Shown: positions 1-5,492, numbered from the stretch's first letter. The stretch: DNA of 8,170 nucleotides from Calditrichota bacterium (GCA_024275555.1 JAJRYW010000203.1:1-8170); one strand, 5' to 3'. Notes: generated from the letters alone by a model not told the origin. A program made the numbers and translations.

Positions 1-122
1 CTCATTAACACCGGGCTTAAGCCCGGTGTTAATGAGATCTTGCAGCGATCATTTAACCGTTTCAACGGTTTTTAAAGAATGTCTGTAAAATACAATTTGT
101 CATGCGCCCCCCCAAAATACAT
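1..122. repeat. MITE-like foldback repeat, copy 1 (central palindrome and right half)
   Basis: Positions 1-36 are a perfect 36-bp palindrome centred between 18 and 19 (core ACCGGGCTTAAGCCCGGT). An 18-nt spacer follows, then a 6-bp hairpin (55-60 pairs with 65-70, TTCA loop) with a T-run after it. The right terminal inverted repeat is at 93-122 (CAATTTGTCATGCGCCCC and beyond); it is the reverse complement of 8023-8053 with few differences. Positions 1-75 match 8096-8170 at 74 of 75 bases. The left half of this copy lies outside the window. No transposase gene is present, so it would be non-autonomous. A REP/REPIN-type or MITE-type element is the best description; the mobilising family is unknown. 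Confidence 0.8.
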
Positions 123-306
123 TTTACTCTTATTAAAACATTACCTTAGGTGCGAAGATTAAATAATGTATAATTTATGGTGCACCCGATGTCAAAAGTC
201 CAAAACCCTTTAATCTTTACCCTCCCCCCCTTTCCCACGGCAGGTGAACCTACCCTATTTCCCCCTTCATCCTGTCTGCCCGGGGGTTACTTTTCGGCGA
301 AGTGCG
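123..306. other. Non-coding stretch, no recognisable feature
   Basis: Between the repeat and the upstream site of the first promoter I see no credible gene. The sequence has several C-runs (for example around 219-228 and 260-266) and a TGTATAAT at 167-174 that resembles both a -10 box and half of the upstream site described below, but nothing fits around it. The short open frames here have no ribosome binding site and low-complexity Pro-rich translations. Confidence 0.5.
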
Positions 307-320
307 GACTATTATACAAC
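303..320 (-). promoter_or_regulatory. Predicted activator-binding site (UAS) of promoter A
   Basis: The complement of 307-320 reads GTTGTATAATAGTC, identical over 14 nt to 3961-3974 in promoter C, but inverted. The corresponding 16-bp site is 303-318, centred at 310.5. That is about 121 bp upstream of the predicted start near 432, the same offset as the proximal sites at the other two promoters. Only one half of the palindromic consensus is well conserved, and no second site was found 23 bp away. Confidence 0.5.
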
Positions 321-404
321 TGCCGCTCATTCGCTGTGGAGACGGTCAAGACAACCATGCCCTTAGACATTGTTTCTTAATCAATTACAGGAAACGCCAA
401 AGAA

Positions 405-422
405 CTGGCATAGAGTTTGACC
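405..422 (+). promoter_or_regulatory. Sigma-54-like promoter A, upstream of the HEFGH gene
   Basis: TGGCAT (406-411), five bases, then TTGA (417-420) gives the -24 GG to -12 G distance of 12 nt required of sigma-54 promoters (consensus TGGCAC-N5-TTGC). The -12 dinucleotide is GA instead of GC, as in the two other sites in this window. The predicted start is near 432, leaving a leader of about 54 nt before ATG 486. A 12-nt block CATTGTTTCTTA (368-379) lies at the same distance upstream as in promoter C. A sigma-70 reading (TTGACC 417-422, TAATGA 439-444, 16-bp spacer) is possible. Confidence 0.5.
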
Positions 423-485
423 TCTTATATTTGGAGCATAATGATCTTTTTATAATCAGAAGGAACACAAAAGATACCACCCCGG

Positions 486-956
486 ATGAAGACAGAACCG
501 CAAAATACGGATACATTCCGGCTTCGCACCTGGTATGGCTTAAATGCCCGGGTGGAGAACGGGCCCCAATTTTGGCACAGGGCCGGATTGGGGCAATTTA
601 TGATCCCTCACCCTCCTTTGATCAACTGGCTGCTTCGATTAGGGTTGCCTGCCAAAGAAAAAGACCGCCTGGGCGTCACGCACGAATTCGGGCATCTGCA
701 AACCCTGCCGGTCTACCTGTTATACACCGCCATTCTCATCGGGATATTCATCGGCAGGGACAGTATGCATTTCGGCGGCTGGATTCTTCTTTTTATCAGC
801 ACCCACGCTTTTTGGGAAATCCTCAGCGAGCTTTATGTGATCTACCGCCTGGGGCCGCTTTATACACTGTTCTATGAAGATATCCCGGTCCTGCCTCGCC
901 TTGTTTTTTGGACCGCCATGTCCGCCACGATGCTAAGCGGATGGTTGCTGTTCTAA
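486..956 (+). CDS. Small integral membrane protein with HExxH (HEFGH) motif
   Basis: I do not recognise the family. The 156-residue product has HEFGHLQ at 66-72, the HExxH pattern of zinc metallopeptidases. About three hydrophobic segments follow (roughly 73-90, 96-120 and 136-156). His107, Glu111 and Glu115 in the second segment could supply further metal ligands, as in membrane-embedded metalloproteases, but this is inference. The N-terminal 60 residues look soluble and there is no signal peptide. The start is uncertain: ATG 486 lacks a close ribosome site, while a GAAGGA lies at 459-464, and the frame is open only from 456. Met39 is an alternative. The gene stands alone downstream of sigma-54-like promoter A, so it may belong to the same stress regulon as the metal-binding proteins. 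The open frame at 302-877 overlaps it and looks like a shadow. Confidence 0.65.
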   Translation: MKTEPQNTDTFRLRTWYGLNARVENGPQFWHRAGLGQFMIPHPPLINWLLRLGLPAKEKDRLGVTHEFGHLQTLPVYLLYTAILIGIFIGRDSMHFGGWILLFISTHAFWEILSELYVIYRLGPLYTLFYEDIPVLPRLVFWTAMSATMLSGWLLF

Positions 957-1057
957 GTGGGAAATCATCCCCCAAAAAAAGAGTTCCGGAGACATTAGTC
1001 CGGCGCACACCACAGCCAAAGGAAGCGAAAACCCTCCCGGTACAATCTCAAGTACGA

Positions 1058-1097
1058 TTGTAGAATATTCTACAGTCCCATTGTAGAATATTATCAT
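1058..1097. promoter_or_regulatory. Tandem UAS of promoter B (palindromic TGTAGAATATTCTACA plus a second copy)
   Basis: Positions 1059-1074 form a perfect 16-bp palindrome, TGTAGAATATTCTACA. A second copy at 1082-1097 keeps the left half and centre (TGTAGAATATT) but has a degenerate right arm. The centres, 1066.5 and 1089.5, are 23 bp apart, about two helical turns, so dimers would bind the same DNA face. Relative to the predicted start near 1210 they sit at about -143 and -120. This position suits an enhancer-type activator better than a repressor. Confidence 0.65.
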
Positions 1098-1182
1098 TCT
1101 GCCCCGGTTATCCTCTTTCACCCTTCCGGCCAGAACTTCGCAGGCTATTATTATTCTTATACTTATGCACTTTTATTTTTTC

Positions 1183-1200
1183 ATGGCACGCCATTTGAGG
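1183..1200 (+). promoter_or_regulatory. Sigma-54-like promoter B, upstream of the SHOCT/Met-rich operon
   Basis: TGGCACG begins at 1184 and TTGA is at 1195-1198. The -24 element is a perfect match to the sigma-54 consensus and the spacing is exact; only the last base of the -12 element differs (GA instead of GC). The predicted start is near 1210, giving a 47-nt leader. AT-rich DNA (1146-1183) separates it from the upstream sites, as expected where DNA must bend. Confidence 0.6.
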
Positions 1201-1256
1201 TAGTAATGAGCGGAAGTTGAAAATAAAAACAATCAAATACTGGAAAGGAGTGAATC

Positions 1257-1475
1257 ATGCATTGGATGAACGGTTTTTTCGGCGGCGGTTTAATGATGAT
1301 CTTCTGGTGGGGATTGTTTATCCTGGGAATTGCAGCGCTGGTAAAATGGATCTCGGGCTCAGGCGCTTCCAACAAGAACAGCGAGGATTCGCCCCTGGAA
1401 ATCTTAAAGCGCCGCTATGCCAGGGGGGAAATCAGCAAAGAAGAATTTAAAAGCTTAAAGCAGGATTTAATCTAA
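1257..1475 (+). CDS. SHOCT-domain small membrane protein
   Basis: The 72-residue product has a hydrophobic, Gly/Trp-rich N-terminus with one membrane segment (about 12-33), a short polar linker and a C-terminal SHOCT motif (about 46-70: LEILKRRYARGEISKEEF). SHOCT is a short C-terminal domain thought to act in oligomerisation; its role here is unknown. The start is well fixed by AAGGAG at 1245-1250, six bases before the ATG. The gene is first in an operon: 21 nt separate it from the Met-rich protein gene, and both lie behind sigma-54-like promoter B. I infer that this small membrane protein works with the Met-rich protein in envelope metal stress, but the sequence itself shows only the domain. 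Confidence 0.85.
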   Translation: MHWMNGFFGGGLMMIFWWGLFILGIAALVKWISGSGASNKNSEDSPLEILKRRYARGEISKEEFKSLKQDLI

Positions 1476-1496
1476 AACTCATAAAGGAGAAGTATT

Positions 1497-1919
1497 ATGA
1501 AACGCTTAATTATTGTACTCGGATTGGTTAGTCTGTTCCTCTTTTCCGGCGTTGTATTTGGCCAGGAAAAAAAGCCTATGATGCAGGGAAAACACTCCCA
1601 GATGATGGAAATGATGAAAGACTCTACCATGATGAAACAAATGATGAAGAGTATTGCCCGGGACGAGAACATGCGCAAGCAGATGATGCAGCAAATGATG
1701 AGTTCCGTCGAAGGAGACAGCACCGCCATGATGCAGATGTGTAAAATGATGATGGACAACCCGGAAATGCATGCCGCCATGATGAAAATGATGGGCGGCA
1801 TGATGAAGGGCGGCATGATGGACAAGAGCAAAATGGACCACAAGATGGACCATAAAATGGGTGACAAGGAAGCCGGCGAAGGCAAAATGAAGGACGATGA
1901 CCACCAGCATAAGCATTAA
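1497..1919 (+). CDS. Secreted methionine-rich, His-tailed putative metal-binding protein
   Basis: The 140-residue product starts with a signal peptide (about 1-22, cleavage likely after VVFG). The mature part is exceptionally rich in Met: 35 of 140 residues, mostly as MM pairs spaced three to four residues apart (MMEMM, MMKQMM, MMQQMM), which would line the faces of a helix. There is one Cys (CKMMM, in the middle), and the C-terminal tail has DHKMDHKM and ends in DDDHQHKH. Met clusters are typical Cu(I) ligands in periplasmic copper proteins, and His tails bind Cu(II) or Zn(II), so a periplasmic metal-sequestering role is likely but inferred. AAAGGAG at 1483-1489 supports the start. It is second in the operon and is followed by a terminator. 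I do not recognise a named family. Confidence 0.85.
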   Translation: MKRLIIVLGLVSLFLFSGVVFGQEKKPMMQGKHSQMMEMMKDSTMMKQMMKSIARDENMRKQMMQQMMSSVEGDSTAMMQMCKMMMDNPEMHAAMMKMMGGMMKGGMMDKSKMDHKMDHKMGDKEAGEGKMKDDDHQHKH

Positions 1920-1940
1920 TACCCCTCACCTACCCCGGAC

Positions 1941-1980
1941 AAGCAAGGAGGGAGAAGGATTTCCCACCTTGCTTCCTTTT
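1941..1980 (+). terminator. Intrinsic terminator of the SHOCT/Met-rich operon
   Basis: A 12-bp stem with one mismatch (1941-1952 AAGCAAGGAGGG pairs with 1963-1974 CCCACCTTGCTT) closes a 10-nt loop and is followed by CCTTTT. It lies 22 nt after the stop codon at 1919, so it ends the operon before the lipoprotein gene. Confidence 0.8.
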
Positions 1981-2016
1981 ATCAAAACAGGCGGCTAAAC
2001 GTCAGGAGCGATTCAA

Positions 2017-2457
2017 ATGAAGATTACATTCTGGAGTGTTATCGGATTGATCATTTTCAGCTCTTGCACAGGCTATAAGGTTCATAAATATCCCGAGCTT
2101 GCAGATGAGCCCTACAAAGAAGATATTGTCGTCAGCGGAGAACACGTGGATTTTTTTGGCAAGAGCGGGGCGGACCAGTTGCGCTATGCCAAGCACCTTT
2201 CCGGAGAAATGCAATATGAGCGGGCGCTCGCCTATTATCAGAAGATTTACCAGAATAAGACGAATGAAACCAAAATCCGCGCCGAAGCGCTCTATCTAAT
2301 CGGGGAACTGTATAGAAATGTACTCTTTCAAAAATTCGATACTGAAAAAAGCATGAACATTTTTCAACAGTTCCTGGAAGAGTTTCCCGAAAGTAAATTT
2401 CTTCCGAATGTGAATGAATCAATTGTAAATATTCATCGATTAATGCAGGAAGAATAA
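2017..2457 (+). CDS. Small TPR-like outer-membrane lipoprotein
   Basis: The 146-residue product has a lipoprotein signal peptide: hydrophobic residues 3-14, then the lipobox FSSC with the lipidated Cys at 17. The mature protein is mostly alpha-helical. Residues about 52-145 resemble tetratricopeptide repeats (ADQLRYAKHLSGEMQYERAL, then AEALYLIGELY, then SMNIFQQFLEEFPES), the pattern seen in BamD/YbgF-like proteins. It is shorter than BamD and I do not assign it to that complex. AGGAG at 2004-2008, eight bases before the ATG, supports the start. The terminator just upstream means it probably has its own promoter, but none is obvious in the short gap. Confidence 0.8.
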   Translation: MKITFWSVIGLIIFSSCTGYKVHKYPELADEPYKEDIVVSGEHVDFFGKSGADQLRYAKHLSGEMQYERALAYYQKIYQNKTNETKIRAEALYLIGELYRNVLFQKFDTEKSMNIFQQFLEEFPESKFLPNVNESIVNIHRLMQEE

Positions 2458-2517
2458 GATTTGATCCCGGCAAATCGATGGTCTATTGCGAATCATATCG
2501 CACCATGTAAGCAGCGG

Positions 2518-2616
2518 TTTTTTTTTGCCCGCTTCCCCCGGTGGAAGTGTTTTCGACAGAGTCGGGCAAAATTCCGGCCAACCGGGATTGTCGATTGAGA
2601 CCCCGAAAGGGGCGAC
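2518..2616 (+). promoter_or_regulatory. Candidate structured RNA leader of the MFS gene
   Basis: After a nine-T run (2518-2526) the sequence can form several adjacent stems. A perfect 9-bp stem pairs 2523-2531 (TTTTGCCCG) with 2563-2571 (CGGGCAAAA); inside it is a 5-bp hairpin (2532-2536 with 2543-2547). A short CCGG-CCAA-CCGG hairpin follows (2574-2585). Then comes a CCCC-GAAA-GGGG hairpin (2601-2612) enclosed by GTCG/CGAC (2590-2593 with 2613-2616). It ends 53 nt before the TTG start of the exporter. I could not match it to a known riboswitch. Part of it might instead be a terminator region for the lipoprotein gene. Confidence 0.35.
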
Positions 2617-2669
2617 GCGAAAAAAAGACTTCATTTAACCGGCAACCGCCGTCTTAGTCGAGGCTGTCA

Positions 2670-3944
2670 TTGCCCTTGTATAAGAAGAACCGCCTCATCA
2701 TTCTTTATGCGTGTACGTTCGTGGTGATGATCGGGTTTGGCCTGATCCTGCCCGTGCTGCCCTTTTACATCGAGCGTATGGCGTTAACCGGTGGGGTTTC
2801 CTCATCGCTGGTCGCTACCCATGTGGGATTGCTGACCGGCGTTTTTGCCCTGGTGCAATTTTTAATGGCGCCGTTGTGGGGCCAACTGTCCGACCGCATC
2901 GGTCGCCGGCCGCTTTTTCTGATTGGCCTGGGCGGCTACGCTGTCTCCATGCTATGCTTCGGGATGGGAACCAGCCTGACGCTCCTCTACACCGCCCGGA
3001 TTACCGGGGGGATTTTTGCGGCGGCCATTTTGCCGACCGCTACCGCCTATGTTGCCGATGTAACCCCCCGGAATGAGCGGGGACGCGGAATGGCCTGGTT
3101 AGGCAGCGCGGTCAGCCTGGGAATTGTAATCGGGCCGGGGCTGGGAGGTTTTCTCTCCCAATTGAATACTGTTGCCGAATACAACCTGGGCCCTTTTCGC
3201 ATCGACAATTTCTCGGCGCCGTTTTTTGCCACAGCGCTACTGGCCCTGCTGACATTGGCCGCGGCGATGCGCTGGCTGCCGGAATCTTTGCAAAAGCCCG
3301 CCCCGGAAACGCCGGCCAATCAAGAAAAGGAAGCGAAAGCGCAATTGCCTTCCCGGGTGCGGCGGCTTATTCCTGCCTGGCTGGTGCAATTCCTCATTTT
3401 CGCCTTCGTCAGTCAATTTGCTTTAGCGGCTTTCGAGGGCACTTTTGCGCTCCATGCCCAGGAGTTGCTCGGCTACGGCCCGGCCCAAATGGGCGTGGTG
3501 TTTGTGGTTTGCGGATTGGTGATGGCCCTCGCCCAGGGTCTGATCGTTAGCCGGCTGATCGAAAAAACTGGCGAGAGGATTCTCTTGCCGATTGGCTTTG
3601 CTCTCACGGCCTTGGGCTTAGCGCTGCTGATGATCACCGAACAAACGCTCTATATCTTACTAAATGTAACCCTGTTTGCCCTTGGGATTGCCTTTATTAC
3701 CCCCTGCCTGGCCGCCCTGGTAAGCAAACGCTCCGACCGGCAGGCCGGCGCGTCATTAGGGTTTTTAAATTCCGCCAACAGCCTGGGGCAGGCCGGCGGC
3801 CCGGCCCTGGGAGGATACCTGTTTATCTATCAAATCCATTTGCCCTATTTGCTGGCAACGGCTTTGCTTGCCTTCTGCGCAATCTATCTTGCCGGTATAC
3901 TTTTAAAAAAACCGGCAAAGGCCCCGCATCGCTTTCCGGAATGA
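2670..3944 (+). CDS. MFS efflux transporter (DHA1/TetA-like, 12 TM)
   Basis: The 424-residue product is a drug:H+ antiporter-type major facilitator, of the length usual for 12-segment DHA1 members. Motif A, GQLSDRIGRRP, is at 71-81 between segments 2 and 3. A motif B-like Arg lies in YTARITGG (107-114), and the antiporter motif C, SLGIVIGPGLGG, is at 149-160. A polar linker (about 210-230, rich in Glu, Lys and Pro) joins the two six-helix halves. It should export a small molecule from cytoplasm to periplasm in exchange for protons; the substrate cannot be told from sequence, and TetA-like is a statement about family only. The start is TTG, chosen because CGAGG at 2659-2663 lies six bases upstream and TAG at 2655 closes the frame. 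It appears to be a single gene, with a possible structured leader. Confidence 0.9.
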   Translation: MPLYKKNRLIILYACTFVVMIGFGLILPVLPFYIERMALTGGVSSSLVATHVGLLTGVFALVQFLMAPLWGQLSDRIGRRPLFLIGLGGYAVSMLCFGMGTSLTLLYTARITGGIFAAAILPTATAYVADVTPRNERGRGMAWLGSAVSLGIVIGPGLGGFLSQLNTVAEYNLGPFRIDNFSAPFFATALLALLTLAAAMRWLPESLQKPAPETPANQEKEAKAQLPSRVRRLIPAWLVQFLIFAFVSQFALAAFEGTFALHAQELLGYGPAQMGVVFVVCGLVMALAQGLIVSRLIEKTGERILLPIGFALTALGLALLMITEQTLYILLNVTLFALGIAFITPCLAALVSKRSDRQAGASLGFLNSANSLGQAGGPALGGYLFIYQIHLPYLLATALLAFCAIYLAGILLKKPAKAPHRFPE

Positions 3945-3960
3945 ATCTCCCGGCAAACAT

Positions 3961-4003
3961 GTTGTATAATAGTCGCCGGATAAATTGTTGAATATTCTAC
4001 AAC
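3961..4003. promoter_or_regulatory. Tandem UAS of promoter C
   Basis: The proximal site, 3986-4001 (TGTTGAATATTCTACA, with matching outer bases to ACAA), is the same palindrome as at 1059-1074 with one base changed. The distal site starts GTTGTATAATAGTC at 3961 and is half-conserved; the same 14 nt occurs inverted at 307-320. The centres, 3970.5 and 3993.5, are 23 bp apart, exactly as at promoter B. They sit about 145 and 122 bp before the predicted start near 4116. Confidence 0.65.
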
Positions 4004-4088
4004 ATTATTAAAACCGCCTCCTCCGGTCGCCCACCACAGCAGCTCCCTAATCATTGTTTCTTATGGAATTATCCTGATATATCAAAAG

Positions 4089-4106
4089 CTGGCACAAAGT
4101 TTGATT
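4089..4106 (+). promoter_or_regulatory. Sigma-54-like promoter C, upstream of the HMA gene
   Basis: CTGGCAC (4089-4095), five bases, then TTGA (4101-4104) matches the sigma-54 geometry, with GA in place of GC at -12. The predicted start near 4116 leaves about 25 nt before ATG 4141, with room for the ribosome site. CATTGTTTCTTA at 4052-4063 lies at exactly the same distance from the motif as in promoter A, and may mark a shared bending or binding site. Confidence 0.6.
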
Positions 4107-4140
4107 TATCAAATGTACCATGAATGTTGAGGAGTTTCCA

Positions 4141-4467
4141 ATGAAGGTGTATATGAATTCTGCTGAAGAACCTGCACACTCTCCGGGCAAACCGGATTCG
4201 CCGAATGTTTGCACAGCGTACTTATTCATCCGGGGAATGAAATACCCGGAATGCGCGGTGCGGGTTCATGAAGCGCTGATGAACGTCGGGGGAGTTTTCA
4301 AAGTCGGCGTCGCACCGGAGCGGGACATTGCCGCGGCGGTTTATCATACCGGCCAGGCAACGCCGGGAAATTTGCTGACAGCGGTAGCGGAGATCAACTG
4401 CGCCGGTCAAAAACCTTACTCGGCGGAAATCCGGATGCTTGTCGAAGAATTGGAAGAACCAATATAA
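4141..4467 (+). CDS. HMA-fold (heavy-metal-associated-like) small protein with altered metal motif
   Basis: The 108-residue product has a polar N-terminal extension (1-22) and one domain (about 24-100) with the beta-alpha-beta-beta-alpha-beta pattern of HMA/CopZ-type metal chaperones. The loop that normally reads GMxCxxC is GMKYPEC at 32-38, so the first metal-binding Cys is Tyr35 and only Cys38 remains. Other Cys are at 24 and 87. The helix RVHEALMNVGGV and the strand FKVGVAPE follow as in the family. It may bind metal differently, as a dimer or with Cys24, or may have lost binding. There is no signal peptide, so it is probably cytoplasmic. I chose ATG 4141 over the in-frame ATG 4120 because GAGGAG (4129-4134) lies six bases before it, and 4120 would leave only about four bases of leader. 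It is first behind promoter C, 50 nt from the barrel gene. Confidence 0.75.
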   Translation: MKVYMNSAEEPAHSPGKPDSPNVCTAYLFIRGMKYPECAVRVHEALMNVGGVFKVGVAPERDIAAAVYHTGQATPGNLLTAVAEINCAGQKPYSAEIRMLVEELEEPI

Positions 4468-4517
4468 ATAACAGGGGTCAGGGCTGAAGAGATATCGTAA
4501 AAACCGGTTATCAAAAA

Positions 4518-5492
4518 ATGAATACTGGAAAATACATAATTATCGCACTCGCCTGCCTGTTTACTTTTAGTTTTGCGGGAGACTTTGCCAAAACATTCTT
4601 GCGGGTTCCTCCCGATGCAGCTTCCCGCTCCATCGGAGGCGCAAATTTAGCCTTGCCGATTGGGGCTTTCGATTTGTTTGTTAACCCGGCCCTGTTAATT
4701 GAAAAACAACAGAAGGAGCTCCAGTTTTCTAACTTAATCGACATCAACGCCAATCGCTATTTCAGTGCGGCGCTAAGTATTCCGGTAAGCTCCCAATCTC
4801 AACTGGGCGTGGGGCTGGTAAGCCGCAATTTCTCCGACCAGGTTCTGCTCCGGCAAGACAATCTGACCATCCGGGAAAAAATCGACAGCCAATTCGGGGT
4901 GGTCGTCTCTTATGCCCGTAAATTCCGGAAGGTATCCCTGGGCGTAAGCAGCAAATATTTTAACTGGCAGAACAGCAGCAATACTTACGGGCAGGGCGGA
5001 ACAGCCATCGGATTAGACTTTGGAGGCGTTTACCAGGTTTCCCCGGGGCTCGGCGTCGGCGCAACCTATCAGCAGGTACTGCAATTCCGCTCGGAAAGCA
5101 GCCCGGGCTCTTTTCCCAAAGGGCTGTTGAGCATCGGCGTGGCCTGGTCGCCGGTCTATCTTCCCCGGAACTACCTCAAACTGCTCTTTAGCGTCAACCA
5201 GTTCCGGGGGGAATCCCGCCGCTTAAACGCCGGGGTGATGTTTACTCCCGTGGCTCAAAAAGGAAACCTGCTCAATTTTACCCTGAGAGCCGGTGCAGGG
5301 AATTTTTCCTTAACCGGAAATTCCGACTTTTCCGCCTTGCCCTTCGAGCCGGATGAAATTCGCCGCTTTACCGTCGGCGCGGGAATCGGCGTTCGGGCTG
5401 CGGCCGGCCTGAAAATAATATTCGATTATTGCTATCAAATTCAGGAGTATGTCTCACGCCAACATATCATTACCACCCGTATTCAGTTTTAG
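4518..5492 (+). CDS. PorV/UPF0164-like outer-membrane beta-barrel protein
   Basis: The 324-residue product has a signal peptide (about 1-20, ending FSFAG) and a mature start, KTFLRVPPDAASRSIGGANL, typical of PorV/PorQ-like and UPF0164 barrel proteins of FCB bacteria, where an early segment is followed by AxxNPA (here LFVNPALL, about 55-62). The rest alternates short amphipathic beta strands and polar turns and ends in TTRIQF, with the C-terminal Phe that outer-membrane barrels present to the BAM machinery. Some relatives serve type IX secretion or act like FadL-type channels; this one cannot be assigned. No ribosome site precedes ATG 4518, which is common in this group. Being 50 nt after the HMA gene with no terminator between them, it is probably co-transcribed from promoter C. 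Confidence 0.75.
   Translation: MNTGKYIIIALACLFTFSFAGDFAKTFLRVPPDAASRSIGGANLALPIGAFDLFVNPALLIEKQQKELQFSNLIDINANRYFSAALSIPVSSQSQLGVGLVSRNFSDQVLLRQDNLTIREKIDSQFGVVVSYARKFRKVSLGVSSKYFNWQNSSNTYGQGGTAIGLDFGGVYQVSPGLGVGATYQQVLQFRSESSPGSFPKGLLSIGVAWSPVYLPRNYLKLLFSVNQFRGESRRLNAGVMFTPVAQKGNLLNFTLRAGAGNFSLTGNSDFSALPFEPDEIRRFTVGAGIGVRAAAGLKIIFDYCYQIQEYVSRQHIITTRIQF

Larger units (their letters stand above)
957..1256. other. Intergenic regulatory region of the SHOCT/Met-rich operon
   Basis: This 300-bp gap holds no credible gene. From left to right it contains a weak hairpin (CCGGA/TCCGG, about 986-1003), a 18-bp block at 999-1016 resembling 4022-4040, two activator-like sites (1058-1097), an AT-rich stretch (1146-1183) and a sigma-54-like motif (1184-1198). 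No clear intrinsic terminator follows the gene ending at 956. Confidence 0.6.

Noticed and set aside
167..174. TGTATAAT as a further activator half-site or -10 box
   Set aside because: It is about 257 bp before the predicted start of promoter A, has no partner half and no convincing -35 element.
177..380. A 67-residue + strand open frame
   Set aside because: It has no ribosome site, a Pro-rich low-complexity translation, and it covers the predicted upstream site of promoter A.
302..877. A 191-residue + strand open frame
   Set aside because: It overlaps the HEFGH gene in another frame, starts inside the promoter region, has no ribosome site and has an Arg/Pro/His-rich, unstructured translation typical of a shadow frame.
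1506..1916. Long His-rich open frame on the - strand
   Set aside because: It is the complement of ATGATG-rich codons of the Met-rich gene, which read as His codons on the other strand. The + strand gene has a signal peptide and a ribosome site.
3853..3867. TGGCAA-N5-TTGC, a canonical sigma-54-like match
   Set aside because: It lies inside the exporter coding sequence, in Leu/Ala codons, with no upstream palindrome near it and more than 230 bp from the next gene. Probably chance.
4120..4140. ATG 4120 as the start of the HMA gene
   Set aside because: It has no ribosome site and would lie about four bases after the predicted transcription start. ATG 4141 has GAGGAG six bases upstream.
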